DNA of 64,000 nucleotides from the NCBI RefSeq assembly GCF_003008535.1, contig NZ_CP027666.1, positions 682,001 through 746,000 on the forward strand. Reading direction: 5' to 3'. The DNA is from Ottowia oryzae. Its GTDB lineage: Bacteria; Pseudomonadota; Gammaproteobacteria; Burkholderiales; Burkholderiaceae_C. Positions 23,948-32,850 of this stretch are shown piece after piece. A model generated the notes under the pieces. The model had not been told where the DNA came from and did not search any database. It was given only the letters and a program-made list of their open reading frames with translations. Position 1 is the stretch's first letter, and each line of letters begins with the position of its first letter. The position numbers and the translations under genes are program-made.

Positions 23948-24088
23948 GGCGTGACGGAGTGACCGATTGGCGAAGTGGCGCGCTTCAGGCGCGGCGCTGG
24001 CGGCGGTGCGTTGCGGCATGCCACCAGGCGACGGACGTGCACCGTGGGGTGCTGCGGCCCGCGCCGCGCTGTCAGAAACGCCGCCGCT

Positions 24089-24496
24089 TCAGGGGCGCGC
24101 GCCGGGCGCCTGGTAGCTGCCGCCCGCGTTGGGGGCGGCGGGTGCGCTGCTCTTGGCGCCGGGCATCGCGGGCTCAAAGCCTGGCGGCAAGCCGCCGCTG
24201 CCCGACCCCGATGGGGCGCCGGTGCTGTTGGTGCCCCCCGCGGCGGGCGCGGTGCCCATGGTCGCGGGCGGCCTGCCTGTGGAGGTGCCGGCCGCGGCAG
24301 CGCCGGGGGCCAAGGTGGTGCCGGGGTGCAGGCCACTGCCGCCGCTGCGGCCGGCGGCCGGTGCGGTGGAACTGGCGGAACGCGACGGCGCGGCGCCGGT
24401 GGCGCTGCCGGTCTGGGCCAGTGTCGGCAAGCTCCAGGACAACGCGGTGGTCATCAACAGGGCGGCGGGCACAGTGCGCAGATTGCGTTGGGTCAT
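24089..24496 (-). CDS. Secreted low-complexity Gly/Ala/Pro/Ser-rich protein
   Basis: A 135-residue protein with a clear signal peptide (MTQRNLRTVPAALLMTTALS ... LAQ). The mature part is nearly all Gly, Ala, Pro, Ser and Thr, with no cysteine and no recognisable domain, and should be disordered. AAAGG lies about ten bases before the ATG at 24496 and a strong terminator follows, supporting a real gene. Function unknown; it could be a periplasmic or surface spacer protein. Confidence 0.62.
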   Translation of the reverse strand: MTQRNLRTVPAALLMTTALSWSLPTLAQTGSATGAAPSRSASSTAPAAGRSGGSGLHPGTTLAPGAAAAGTSTGRPPATMGTAPAAGGTNSTGAPSGSGSGGLPPGFEPAMPGAKSSAPAAPNAGGSYQAPGARP

Positions 24497-25265
24497 GCGT
24501 GACAACCTTTCGGTTTGGTGGAACACGGGGCCAAGTTTGGCGGCCAATCGCGTTACATGGCGGGCAGAAATGTTGGCGATGTAACCATGTGAATGGGTAC
24601 TCACATTACAAATAGACAGCGCCAGCAAACGGTTTGTGAAAGCCGCGTGAACCAGCACAGCGCGGCAGGCCAGCCCCCAGCGCCCACGCAGCCCGGGCCG
24701 AACGGCCGACCGCCTGGTTTGCAGGCCACGCGCAACGCCAGGGCGCGCGCAGCCGCTTGCAACTGGCGAAAAAATGTGCTGGCCAGTAAAATGCGCGGTT
24801 ACCTTTGCGGGCGCAGTGGTGCGCGCAGAGGGTTGTGCAAGGGTGTGCAGGTGGGCTTTGGGCCATGCCGGTGGCAGCGCAGCGGCGTGGGGCTTGGAAG
24901 CATCTGGCGGGATGCGGGTGCGGGTGAGCGCAGACGCGCTGATGGCGCGGTGGGCGTGAAGGCGCCGGGCGCGGCGCCCGGATGGCGCTGGCGGTCTTGG
25001 CGCAGCGGGCATCGCCTAGCGGTTCAGGTTCAGTCAGTCCGCGCTGTCTCGCTCAACGCGGTGGCGCGCTGAAGGCCCTGGGCAGTGCATCAAGCCGCAT
25101 CGGCGTGCGGGCAACGCCCGCCGAAGGCACACAAAGATTGTCAGCGACGGGCCGCGCAGTGCGCGTCCGCCGCGCGCCCCGACCGACGGGGCCAGCCCTT
25201 CGCGCCGGGCGGCTCATGGGAGTGGGCCGCCCGCGCAACCGAACAAGTCAAATGGAAGGAGCCGC
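24497..25265. other. 769-bp region with no recognisable gene
   Basis: The region between the secreted protein gene and infA. Open frames exist on both strands but lack ribosome sites and family features, as expected by chance at this GC content. GTGAATGGGTACTCAC near 24589 is a small inverted repeat close to the leftward gene's promoter. A GGGCGC-CG-GCGCCC type hairpin lies near 24965. infA may have a long leader. Confidence 0.45.
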
Positions 25266-25526
25266 ATGGCCAAGGAAGAACTGATCGAGATGCAAGGCAT
25301 CGTCAACGAGGTGTTGCCCGACACGCGTTTTCGCGTGACGCTGGACAACGGGCACGAGCTGGTGGCCTATTCCGCCGGCAAGATGAAGAAGAACCACATC
25401 CGCATCCTGGCGGGTGACCGCGTGACGCTGGAGCTGTCGCCCTACGACCTGACCAAGGGCCGCATCAGCTTCCGCCACCTGGAGCGCCGCAACGACGGCG
25501 GTGGCGGCGGCCCGCGCCGTCGCTGA
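25266..25526 (+). CDS. infA: Translation initiation factor IF-1
   Basis: An 86-residue IF-1 with the full OB-fold pattern ([52 protein letters not shown]). It binds the ribosomal A site during initiation. A basic, glycine-rich tail extends beyond the usual 72 residues. AAGGAG precedes the ATG. It stands alone, not in a ribosomal protein operon, so it is probably the second IF-1 copy that many Burkholderiales carry. Confidence 0.93.
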   Translation: MAKEELIEMQGIVNEVLPDTRFRVTLDNGHELVAYSAGKMKKNHIRILAGDRVTLELSPYDLTKGRISFRHLERRNDGGGGGPRRR

Positions 25527-25566
25527 GGCGCGGCGGCTTCGCCTGGCGCGCTTGAGTGGCGCGCGG

Positions 25567-25628
25567 GCTATTTGTAGTTAAATTGGGCTGCAGCGCACGG
25601 TAGATAAGCGCCAGCAGCTATCAAAAAA
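25567..25628. repeat. Dispersed hairpin repeat, copy 6
   Basis: GGCTATTTGTAGTTAAATTG, GGCTGCAGCGCACGG, then AAGCGCCAGCAGCTATCAAA. It occupies the gap between infA and the DAHP synthase gene; the rest of that 330-bp gap shows nothing else. Confidence 0.75.
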
Positions 25629-25856
25629 GAAGTGTGGCGCGCCCTGCTGGTTGCGCCCCTTGCGGCTGCTGGCGCAGCGCAGGCCTTGGGGCCTTATGCC
25701 GCCTTGGCGCACGGTCGTTGGCGCAGCGCCCATGAAGCGCGCTTGAACCGTTTGTGACGGCGGCCAGCTGATATCGCCGCTGCCCGCAAGCGGCCGCCCC
25801 GCAGCGGCGGCCCACGGTCAGCGCCGCCAAAGCCGCCTGCAACGAATCAGCGCCAC

Positions 25857-26948
25857 TCAGCCTTTCAAAGCGCGCCGGGCTTTCACCGCCTGCGCCAGCC
25901 CGTCCAGCACCGGCACGGTCTGGTCGAAGCTGATGCACGCGTCGGTCACCGACACGCCGTGTTTGAGCGGCTGGCCGGGCACGATGTCCTGGCGGCCTTC
26001 TTCGAGGTGGCTTTCGATCATCACGCCCATGATGCGCGCGTCGCCCGCGGCCACCTGCGCGGCCACGTCCTCGGCCACCACGATCTGGCGCGCGTGCTGC
26101 TTGCTGCTGTTGGCGTGCGACAGGTCGATCATCACCTGTTCGCGCAGGCCGGCCTTTTTCAGCAGCTCGCAAGCCGCATCGACATCCGCTTTGGAATAGT
26201 TGGGCGCCTTGCCGCCGCGCAGGATGATGTGGCAGTCGGGGTTGCCGCGCGTGTCGAAAATCGCCGCCTGGCCCATCTTGGTCAGGCCCAGGAAGGCGTG
26301 GGGCGCTTGCGCCGCCAGGATGGCGTCGGCCGCCACTTTCACGCCGCCGTCGGTGCCGTTCTTGAAGCCCACCGGGCAGCTCAGGCCGCTGGCCAGCTGG
26401 CGGTGGCTCTGGCTTTCGGTGGTGCGCGCGCCAATGGCGCCCCAGCTGACCAGGTCGGTCACGAACTGCGGACTGAGCAGGTCCAGAAACTCGCAACCCA
26501 CCGGCAGGCCCAGGGCCGATACGTCCAGCAGCAGGCGGCGCGCCTTTTGCAGCCCTTCGTTGATGGCGTAGCTGCCGTCCATGCCCGGGTCGTTGATGTA
26601 GCCCTTCCAGCCCACGGTGGTGCGCGGCTTTTCAAAGTACACGCGCATCACCGTCAGCAGCTCGCCGGCGTGGCGCTGCGCCTGCACGGCCAGGCGCTGG
26701 GCGTAATCCATCGCCTGCGCGTGGTCGTGGATGGAGCACGGCCCGACGACGACGACCAGCCGGTCGTCCTGCCCGTGCAACACGCGCGAGATGGCGTGGC
26801 GGCTGGCTTCGACCAGATCCTGCGCGGCTTCGGGGGCGGGCAGCCATTCCTGCAGGATGGCGGGGGTGAGCAGCGGACGCACCGCGCGAATGCGGCGGCC
26901 GTCGGTGCGGGTGGTGTCCAGGGTGCTGAGGGTGTCTTGCGAAGGCAT
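25857..26948 (-). CDS. aroG: 3-deoxy-7-phosphoheptulonate synthase (DAHP synthase, class I)
   Basis: A 363-residue class I DAHP synthase, the first enzyme of the shikimate pathway, condensing phosphoenolpyruvate with erythrose 4-phosphate. Visible hallmarks are VVVVGPCSIHD (metal-ligand Cys), MRVYFEKPRTTVGWKG, GARTTESQ, FKNGTDG and IDLSHANSSK. The N-terminal extension is of the AroF/G/H type that carries feedback inhibition; which amino acid inhibits cannot be told. The ATG at 26948 fits the family start. Confidence 0.94.
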   Translation of the reverse strand: MPSQDTLSTLDTTRTDGRRIRAVRPLLTPAILQEWLPAPEAAQDLVEASRHAISRVLHGQDDRLVVVVGPCSIHDHAQAMDYAQRLAVQAQRHAGELLTVMRVYFEKPRTTVGWKGYINDPGMDGSYAINEGLQKARRLLLDVSALGLPVGCEFLDLLSPQFVTDLVSWGAIGARTTESQSHRQLASGLSCPVGFKNGTDGGVKVAADAILAAQAPHAFLGLTKMGQAAIFDTRGNPDCHIILRGGKAPNYSKADVDAACELLKKAGLREQVMIDLSHANSSKQHARQIVVAEDVAAQVAAGDARIMGVMIESHLEEGRQDIVPGQPLKHGVSVTDACISFDQTVPVLDGLAQAVKARRALKG

Positions 26949-26970
26949 CCCGCGATTATCGGCCTTTCGC

Positions 26971-27016
26971 AGCGCTTGCGCCCGCCCCACCTGCGCAAGC
27001 AGCTATCAATTTTGAT
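26971..27016. repeat. Dispersed hairpin repeat, copy 7
   Basis: GCGCTTGCG and CTGCGCAAGCAGCTATCAAT, then TTTGATG, in the promoter region of the DAHP synthase gene. A GCGCTGGCGGGC follows just outside. Confidence 0.65.
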
Positions 27017-27201
27017 GAATGCGCTGGCGGGCTGAATGCCGCAACGCCCGGCGCATGCGGGCAGGGCGCTCGCTTGCGCCGCTGCGCCCCGTCCGGCCCG
27101 GCCCGGCCTTGGTCTTGCTGGGTCTTGCTTGGTCTTGTCCTCTCACACCCATCGCGATGGCGCGGGCCTCAGCCGCCCGCGCGCTCCTGCGGGGTGGCGC
27201 G

Positions 27202-28083
27202 TCAGTACATCTGCGGCGCGGGTTCTTTCGATCCGCGGCGCCACGCTTCGGGGGTCAGGACGTTCAGGCGGCCGTCCAGCTTGGCGTCGGTGGCGAACTG
27301 GCGCGCCTGCGGGCCGCTCAGCACCTTCATCAGCGCGCGGTCCACCGCGTCGACAAAGGCGCGGTCGCCCTTGCGCATCATCAGCGCGTAGGGCTCCACC
27401 GTCTCCAGCGAGCGGCGGCGGTCGATGGCCGGGTCCAGCGGAATCAGCACGCTGTCGGCAAACAGCGTGTCGGCCTCTTTCGCCTTGAGCTTGGCCACGC
27501 CTTCCTCATAGCTCTTGACCGGCACCATGGTGTCGATCGAGGCCGAGCCTTTGGCGCCCATGCGGCGCTCCATGATCTTGGCCGCCGTCGAATTGGCCAG
27601 CACCGCCACGCGCCCGAACTTCAGCGGGTTGGCGTACTGCACGTCTTCCTTGCGGTAGGCCACGGCGATGCCCGACACGAAGAAGGTGTTGGAGAAATCG
27701 GCCTGCTTGGCGCGCTCGGCGCTGTGCGTGGTGGCGCCGCATTGCATGTCGATGCGCCCGTCTTTGAGCAGATCAAAAGGCGCGGCAAAGGCGTTGGGCA
27801 CCACCTTGATCTCGATGGGGCGGCCCAGCTCGGCCTCCAGGTTCTTGACCATGGCGCGGCACACGTCCCACGTAAAGCCGCCGGGCTTGCCCTTGGCGTC
27901 CACGTAGGCGAAGGGCGCCGCGTTGTCGCGCACACCCAGGCGGATCACGCCTTCGCTGCGGACCTTGGCCAATGTGTCCGGGGCGGCTTGGGCTTGCACG
28001 GGCGCCGTGAAAGCCAGTTGCGCGGTGGCCGCGATCAGCGCCAGGCCGCACGCGCGCCAGTGTGTTTTCAAGTGTTTTGTCAT
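27202..28083 (-). CDS. Amino-acid ABC transporter substrate-binding protein
   Basis: A 293-residue periplasmic binding protein of the family 3 (amino acid) type, with signal peptide ending VQAQA. Typical segments are GVIRLGVRDNAAPFAYVDAK, GFTWDVCRAMVKNLEAELG, RIDMQCGATTHSAERAKQ and DFSNTFFVSG. GGGAG precedes the ATG at 28083. No permease or ATPase gene is adjacent in the window, so it either serves a transporter encoded elsewhere or is orphan. The ligand is probably glutamate/aspartate-like, but this is a weak guess. Confidence 0.88.
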   Translation of the reverse strand: MTKHLKTHWRACGLALIAATAQLAFTAPVQAQAAPDTLAKVRSEGVIRLGVRDNAAPFAYVDAKGKPGGFTWDVCRAMVKNLEAELGRPIEIKVVPNAFAAPFDLLKDGRIDMQCGATTHSAERAKQADFSNTFFVSGIAVAYRKEDVQYANPLKFGRVAVLANSTAAKIMERRMGAKGSASIDTMVPVKSYEEGVAKLKAKEADTLFADSVLIPLDPAIDRRRSLETVEPYALMMRKGDRAFVDAVDRALMKVLSGPQARQFATDAKLDGRLNVLTPEAWRRGSKEPAPQMY

Positions 28084-28275
28084 CGTTAGCTCCCTTAGTG
28101 CGGCCAAGATAGCCGACGGCAGCCCGCCCGGCGCGCCTGGCGCCCATGCATGCGCTTGTCGATCACACAAAAGTGTTAATTAGTCACATGTCCGTCACAC
28201 ACGGGTGACATGCCATGCGTGCGTGGTGCGCACCATGCGCCACCGCATCCGTCCACCTGCAGGGGCTGGCGAGCG

Positions 28276-28341
28276 CCGCTACTTTCACGGCAATTTCGCG
28301 AGCCAGCGCCCGCCGGGCCTGCGCTGGCAGCTATCGTTTTA
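28276..28341. repeat. Dispersed hairpin repeat, copy 8
   Basis: CCGCTACTTTCACGGCAATT, left arm GAGCCAGCGCCCG, right arm CTGCGCTGGCAGCTATCG. Its right end touches the stop of the ferredoxin gene and it may act as that gene's 3' hairpin. Confidence 0.75.
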
Positions 28342-28728
28342 GTTGCGCTGGTGTGGTGAGGCTGGTGGCGCCACCACCCGCCGCATGGCGATGGCATCAA
28401 ACGGGCAGCGCACCGCGCACAGCGCGCAACCGGTGCAGCCGGCGGCGTCGTCCAGCGTGCTGGTCTTGCGGCCGCCTGCCGTGTGCAGGCTGAGCACGTG
28501 CGGCGGGCACACGCCCACGCACCAGCCGCAGCCGGTGCAGCGCGCGGGGTTGATCACGGGCAGCGCTTTGCGGGTGGCGCGGGGTGGGCGCCCGGCGCTT
28601 GGCGTGGACGGCGTGGGTGGCAGGGTCGCTAGCGCGCCCGAGGGCAAAGCACCGCCGGTTTCATCTGCAGCCACGCTCCCGGGCGGCGCAGGCGGTGCGA
28701 CAGGCTGGGTGGGTGACGAACGTGCCAC
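28339..28728 (-). CDS. 2[4Fe-4S] ferredoxin-type protein
   Basis: A small iron-sulfur protein with two CxxCxxCxxxCP clusters: CTGCGWCVGVCPPH and CTGCALCAVRCPFD, spaced about 20 residues apart, in the last 80 residues. The N-terminal part is Pro/Ala-rich without features. The start is uncertain: an ATG at 28830 would overlap the upstream gene by 79 bp, so I give the GTG at 28728, which avoids the overlap but lacks a clear ribosome site. Likely role: cytoplasmic electron carrier; partner unknown. Confidence 0.75.
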   Translation of the reverse strand: MARSSPTQPVAPPAPPGSVAADETGGALPSGALATLPPTPSTPSAGRPPRATRKALPVINPARCTGCGWCVGVCPPHVLSLHTAGGRKTSTLDDAAGCTGCALCAVRCPFDAIAMRRVVAPPASPHQRN

Positions 28729-28751
28729 GGCCGCTTCTGTGCGCTGCGGCC

Positions 28752-30002
28752 TTACTGCCCCAGCTGCGGCAGGCGCGCCATCACCTGTGTCAGCAGGCGG
28801 CGGCTGTCGGCGATGACCTGGGTGCGCCATGCGGGCGAGCTGGGGTTGAACATCTCCACGTAGTCGCGGTGGATGCGCTCGCGCTGGGCGTCGCTGGCGT
28901 AGCCGTACTGCGCGCCCTGGTTTTCCAGCACGCCGATGTGCAGCGACTTGATGGCGCCCAGCGTGCCCTGGCTGTCCATGGTGCCGTACTCGAACACGCC
29001 CGGCAGGTGCGTGCCGGTGTCGCGCAGCGAGCCGATCCAGCCCGCCACGTCGCCGGTGACGGTGTAGAAATCCTGCCCGCTGCCCCAGTCGATCGGGTGG
29101 CCGTTGAACAGCGCTTCCAGCGCCTGGCGCACGCGCGGGTCGGAAGGCGGGTTCATGAACACGTGCAGCTGCCCGCGGGCGCCGTAGCCGGTGTGCAGGT
29201 CCAGCGTCATCGACAGCGGGTACGCGTTGATGATGCGGCGCAGGGGCGGCGCCAGCGCCTCCAGCTGCGGGGCCAGCGCGCTTCCGCCGTAGTAGATGCC
29301 CTGCGGCTTGGCGTACTGACCTTGCAGCACGGCCTGGCGCAGCGGGCCCATGCCGTGCTGCACCAGCATGGCCGCCGCGCGCAGCAGAAAGAAGCGGTGC
29401 TGCGCGGCGCCTGTGTCGGCCGGGCCGGTGGGGTTGATCAGCGGGTCCACCAGCGGGTACCCGGCGTTGTCGGACAGGTACAGCGCGGGCGTCTGGGCGG
29501 CGTTGCGGTTCAGGTCGATGTTCTGCTCGGTCACGCGGCGCTGCGCGGCAAAGCCGTAGGGGTTCAGCCCGTGCAGCAGCAGCACGCCGGTGTCGGCCAG
29601 CGCGGCGGGGCTCATGAATTCGCTCATGAACAGGCGCATCACGGCGCTGCCGGCGGGGCCTTCCACGCCGTGCGTGCCGGCGATCAGGATCAGCAGGCGC
29701 CGGGGCGTTTGCTGCGCCGGCACGTACAGCGCGTCCACCGTCAGGTCGCGCAGGTGTCCGCTGGCCACGGGAATGGCCAGGCGCTCCACCCGCGCGTAAC
29801 GCCGGGCCAGCGCGTCGCCCTGCTGCAGGAAGGCGGCGCGGGCGGCGGTGTAGTCGTCCTTGAAATAGGCCATCGCGGCAGGGTCTGGGGTGATGGTCGG
29901 GTCGGGCGCGCGGTAGGTGTCAAAGCGCCACAAGGCCCAGCCCGTGCCCAGCAGGGCGAGCACCAAGAGGGCCAGCAACAGGCGGGTGAACCAGCGGAGC
30001 AT
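28752..30002 (-). CDS. DUF2817 / M14-like zinc carboxypeptidase-family protein
   Basis: A 416-residue protein with an N-terminal TM or signal anchor (LLLALLVLALLGTGWALW). Metal and substrate motifs of the DUF2817/M14 fold are visible: AGTHGVEGPAGS (HxxE zinc ligands), GLNPYGFAAQRRVTEQNID with LNRN, DLHTGYG (third His) and, near the end, GVFEYGTMDSQG with a possible catalytic Glu. It is probably a periplasm-facing metallo-hydrolase acting on an amide bond. AAAGG lies upstream of the ATG at 30002. The ferredoxin gene follows 23 bp later. Confidence 0.85.
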   Translation of the reverse strand: MLRWFTRLLLALLVLALLGTGWALWRFDTYRAPDPTITPDPAAMAYFKDDYTAARAAFLQQGDALARRYARVERLAIPVASGHLRDLTVDALYVPAQQTPRRLLILIAGTHGVEGPAGSAVMRLFMSEFMSPAALADTGVLLLHGLNPYGFAAQRRVTEQNIDLNRNAAQTPALYLSDNAGYPLVDPLINPTGPADTGAAQHRFFLLRAAAMLVQHGMGPLRQAVLQGQYAKPQGIYYGGSALAPQLEALAPPLRRIINAYPLSMTLDLHTGYGARGQLHVFMNPPSDPRVRQALEALFNGHPIDWGSGQDFYTVTGDVAGWIGSLRDTGTHLPGVFEYGTMDSQGTLGAIKSLHIGVLENQGAQYGYASDAQRERIHRDYVEMFNPSSPAWRTQVIADSRRLLTQVMARLPQLGQ

Positions 30003-30110
30003 GGGGCGGCCTTTCTTTTGGGGTGTCTTTGTCTCGTTAGGGCGTAGGGCGCTGGCTGCTCTGCTGGCGCGGTCGGGCCCGGCGCGGTGCGGCAGCGGTC
30101 GCTGCGTATC

Positions 30111-30425
30111 ATGCCGCACATGTCTTTCACGCCCGTGTCCAAGCTGCCTGATGTCGCGCGCCAGCTGCGCATTCGCGGGCGCGTGCAAGGCGTGTACTAC
30201 CGCGCCAGCATGGTCGAACAGGCGCGCCGCCTGGGCGCGGTGGGCTGGGTGCGCAACCGCACAGATGGCAGCGTGCAGGCGTGGGTGCAAGGCGCGCCCG
30301 AGGTGGTGGACGCGCTGGTCGATTGGGCGCGGCGCGGGCCGCCGCAGGCGCAGGTCAGCGAGGTGGCGCTGAGTGAAGAAGTGCCGCAGGCGTTGCAGGG
30401 GTTTGAGGCGCTGGCGACGGTTTAG
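30111..30425 (+). CDS. acyP: Acylphosphatase
   Basis: A 104-residue acylphosphatase, which hydrolyses carboxyl-phosphate bonds. The signature IRGRVQGVYYRASM gives the phosphate-binding loop and its Arg, and GWVRNRTDGSV holds the catalytic Asn. ATG at 30111 or 30120 both fit; neither has a clear ribosome site. It diverges from the DUF2817 gene. Confidence 0.9.
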   Translation: MPHMSFTPVSKLPDVARQLRIRGRVQGVYYRASMVEQARRLGAVGWVRNRTDGSVQAWVQGAPEVVDALVDWARRGPPQAQVSEVALSEEVPQALQGFEALATV

Positions 30426-30444
30426 TTGAAAGGGTTTTTGGCCC

Positions 30445-30486
30445 GTGGCGCTTGCCCTGCCTGCGCTGGCAGCTATCTTTTTTGAT
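30445..30486. repeat. Dispersed hairpin repeat, copy 9
   Basis: TGGCGCTTGCCCTGC then CTGCGCTGGCAGCTATCTTT and TTTGAT, 20 bp after the acylphosphatase stop. Confidence 0.7.
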
Positions 30487-30499
30487 ATTCCCTTGGGTT

Positions 30500-30820
30500 G
30501 CTGAGGGCGGGGGCCGGGTCTCGGCCCGGCGGCCGACCTTCTTTCTTTTGCTTCGTCAAAAGAAAGAAGGCAAAGAAAAGGCGACCCTGCTGGCTGCGAC
30601 CCCTTCGCTTTGCTACGGGGCAACCTGGGTCGGGGCGCTGGCGGGGTGAGCCGCAGAACTCACTTCGCTGCTGCGCAGCTCCGTTCGGACAACTGCGGCC
30701 AGTCAGTTCACGAAGCGGCTGCATCCTGCGGTGCAGCCGCCACCCCGCCAACACCCCGACCCAGGCGCATCCAGAAGGGCAGGAAGCCGAACGGGCCATC
30801 GCTGCGCTCGGCTCTGAGGG
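30500..30820. repeat. Long intergenic element with a 14-bp perfect hairpin
   Basis: A non-coding stretch with a CCGGGTCTCGGCCCGG inverted repeat, then a perfect hairpin at 30537-30570 (CCTTCTTTCTTTTG, loop CTTCGT, CAAAAGAAAGAAGG), followed by AAAGAAAAGGCGACC and GCTACGGGGCAACCTGG. From memory, near-identical sequence is scattered in many beta- and gammaproteobacterial genomes and often yields spurious short ORFs. It may end transcription from both sides. Limits are approximate. Confidence 0.6.
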
Positions 30821-30871
30821 CTGGTGGGTTGCGGGTGCAGCTCTCTCAATTCAATGGAGGCCAATCACTTC

Positions 30872-30922
30872 CAAAAGGATAGCTGCTGGCGCGGGCTGTA
30901 CAAGCGCCGGCGCCATATTTCA
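30872..30922. repeat. Dispersed hairpin repeat, copy 10
   Basis: CAAAAGGATAGCTGCTGGCG with right arm AAGCGCCGGCGCCATATTT, just after the NnrU gene stop. Confidence 0.65.
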
Positions 30923-30948
30923 ATCGGAAATCAGCGGCCGAGCGCCAC

Positions 30949-31536
30949 TCAGAACGTGCGCCCCAGCGGCGCCACGCCAATCCATGCCGCGTGCAGCCAT
31001 AACGCAAACACCGCCCAGGCCACGGCGCCCACCACCACCGCTGCGACGGTGCCGCTGGCGGTGCCGGGCGGGTAGACCGTGCCTTGCGCACGGTCGCGCA
31101 GGCGGGCGGCGCGAAAGTCCAGCACGGCCCACAGCAGGAACGCACCGAACAGCACCATGTCGGCCAGCGTGCCGGTGGCCAGCAGGTGGCCAAAGGCCCA
31201 CAGCTTCACGCCCAGCACCATCGGGTGGTGCAGCCGGGCCTTGATCTGGTTGCGCGGCACGTAGGCGGCGGCCACCAGGATGAACGCCAGCAGGGTGAAC
31301 AGCGCATTCAGGTGGCGCATCGCCGTGGGCGGCGACCAGACCAGCACCGGCTGCTGGCGCGCCAGGCCAAAACCCCAAATGATCAGCGCGAAGCCCACCA
31401 GCGATACGACGGAATAGGCGCCCTTCCAGCCGCCTTCGCCCAAGCGGGCCAGCGTGCGGCTGCGCCAGCCGTCGGCCACGATGCGAACCGAGTGCGCGCC
31501 CAGAAACAGCAACAAGCCGAGGATGAGGACGGTCAT
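30949..31536 (-). CDS. NnrU-family membrane protein
   Basis: A 195-residue protein with five or six TM helices. The opening LGLLLFLGAHSVRIVADGWR, the motif WSPPTAMRHLN and the HPMVLGVKLWAFGHLLATG segment are typical of NnrU, a family related to isoprenylcysteine methyltransferase-like membrane proteins and linked in some bacteria to nitrite/nitric-oxide metabolism. No denitrification gene is nearby, so that role is not supported here. Last gene of a leftward run that starts with the LysM protein, but 90 bp separate it from the preceding gene. Confidence 0.85.
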   Translation of the reverse strand: MTVLILGLLLFLGAHSVRIVADGWRSRTLARLGEGGWKGAYSVVSLVGFALIIWGFGLARQQPVLVWSPPTAMRHLNALFTLLAFILVAAAYVPRNQIKARLHHPMVLGVKLWAFGHLLATGTLADMVLFGAFLLWAVLDFRAARLRDRAQGTVYPPGTASGTVAAVVVGAVAWAVFALWLHAAWIGVAPLGRTF

Positions 31537-31626
31537 GGGCGGATGGGCTGCGTCGCGGGGCGGCAGCCGGTCGATGGTGGGATGGCGCGATTATGGGCGG
31601 CGCTGGCAAGCAGCGCATACCCCCAA

Positions 31627-31914
31627 TCAGCGCGCCTCAGCGGGCGGCGTGTGCGCGTACTGCGCCAGCAGCCCGCACGCCGGACAGCGCCAGCTTTGCA
31701 CCGGCAGGCGCAGCCGCCCGTCCAGCTGCAGCCCGCGCCAGAAGCTGGGCTGCGGCGCGCCTTCCACCCATTCGGCGGCGCGGGCCTGGTCGTTGTAGCC
31801 CAGGTCCAGCATGAAGCCGCGCTGCAGCGGCACGCGGCATGCGGCGCACAAGGGAGCAGCGGGCGCTGCGGGCGTTGGCTCGGGCGCTGGGGCGGGCGGC
31901 GGCGCGGTGCTCAT
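31627..31914 (-). CDS. Small zinc-ribbon-like protein
   Basis: A 95-residue protein with a Pro/Ala-rich start, then two CxxC pairs about 50 residues apart: LCAACRVPLQRGFM and WRCPACGLLAQYA, which together should hold one zinc ion. This pattern, with hydrophobic and Trp-rich residues between, is like small putative zinc-ribbon families such as DUF6487; the assignment is from memory. Its ATG overlaps the stop of the lipoprotein gene (ATGA), so they are coupled. Function unknown. Confidence 0.72.
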   Translation of the reverse strand: MSTAPPPAPAPEPTPAAPAAPLCAACRVPLQRGFMLDLGYNDQARAAEWVEGAPQPSFWRGLQLDGRLRLPVQSWRCPACGLLAQYAHTPPAEAR

Positions 31915-32765
31915 CCGTGCTGGGCGCGCTGCACGGCCCGCAGCCGGTGGCGAAAGGCGATCTGCGGCGCCGTGCCGACGGCCACTTCCAGATCGGGCTC
32001 GCCATTGGCGCGCACGCGGGTGGCCGCCAACGGCAGCGCCGCGCGCTCCAGCAGGGTGTCGGCGTCGTCGGGCGACGCGCCTGCGGGCGGCGTGAGCAGC
32101 GGGTACAGGTTCAGGCGCACCCAGCGCTGACCGGCGGGGGCGCCGGGGCCGGGCAGGGCGGCAGTGGGTTCGGCCACACCGGCCTGGCGCGCGGCGCTGC
32201 GCAGCAACCGCACGGCCAGCGCGCGGCGGTCGTCCGCATTGCGCGCCACGGCGTCCAGGCCCGACTGCAGCGCGCCGACGAAGTAGCCCAGCGCAGCGGC
32301 GTTCGCGTAGTTGGGGCTGCCGTCGGCGGCCTGCGTGGCGGCCGAGAAATGCTGCACCGCGTCTTGCTGCAAGTCGGCGCCCAGCACCAGCTGCACCAGC
32401 ACGCGGGCCAGCGCATCGACATCCGCGGCCTGCCAGCGCGCACGCGCCCATTGCGCCAGCGCCTGGCCGTCGGCACCGGCCGCCGACATCGCCAGCGATT
32501 GCACGGCGGCGGGCGCGTCGGCGTTCAGCGCGGCATCGAGTTTGAGAGAGGCGGGCAAGTCGGGGTTGTCCATCGGTGTGGGCGTGGCCCGGGCGACCAC
32601 GGGGGCAGAAGCGGGGGCGGCGGAGGCAGTGGATCGGGCAGCGGGCTGGGCGGCTGGCGGCTTGCCCGCATCGTCGCCCCAGCAACCGGCCAGCGCCGCG
32701 GCCATCGCAAGCGCCGCCACGGCCGGGCGGCCTGGGCAGCGGGCGGGCAGTGCGCGGTAGGCCAT
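31911..32765 (-). CDS. Lipoprotein paralogous to the C-terminal domain of the neighbouring LysM protein
   Basis: A 284-residue protein with a lipoprotein signal (MAAALAGCWGDD, Cys as lipid site). Two segments match the end of the LysM protein encoded just upstream: FSAATQAADGSPNYANAAAL against FAATTQAADGTDRYLNAERL, each followed by GYF(V/A)GA, and TRVRANGEPDLEVAVGTAP against TEVRPNGEVDREVANGTAS. The two proteins therefore share a domain, here anchored in an envelope membrane. Function unknown. It is 85 bp from the LysM gene and coupled to the zinc-ribbon gene. Confidence 0.8.
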   Translation of the reverse strand: MAYRALPARCPGRPAVAALAMAAALAGCWGDDAGKPPAAQPAARSTASAAPASAPVVARATPTPMDNPDLPASLKLDAALNADAPAAVQSLAMSAAGADGQALAQWARARWQAADVDALARVLVQLVLGADLQQDAVQHFSAATQAADGSPNYANAAALGYFVGALQSGLDAVARNADDRRALAVRLLRSAARQAGVAEPTAALPGPGAPAGQRWVRLNLYPLLTPPAGASPDDADTLLERAALPLAATRVRANGEPDLEVAVGTAPQIAFRHRLRAVQRAQHG

Positions 32766-32850
32766 GAGCTTTACCGTAGCACGCTGGCGCGGCGACCGTG
32801 TGGCGCGCGCCGCTGGCGCCGCGGCAGGTCGGGCTTGCTCAGTAGCGCGA

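Noticed and set aside
24990..25080. Possible tRNA-like sequence (GCCTAGCGGTTCAGGTTCAG)
   Set aside because: It superficially recalls D- and T-arm sequence, but no cloverleaf with acceptor stem and anticodon arm can be drawn.
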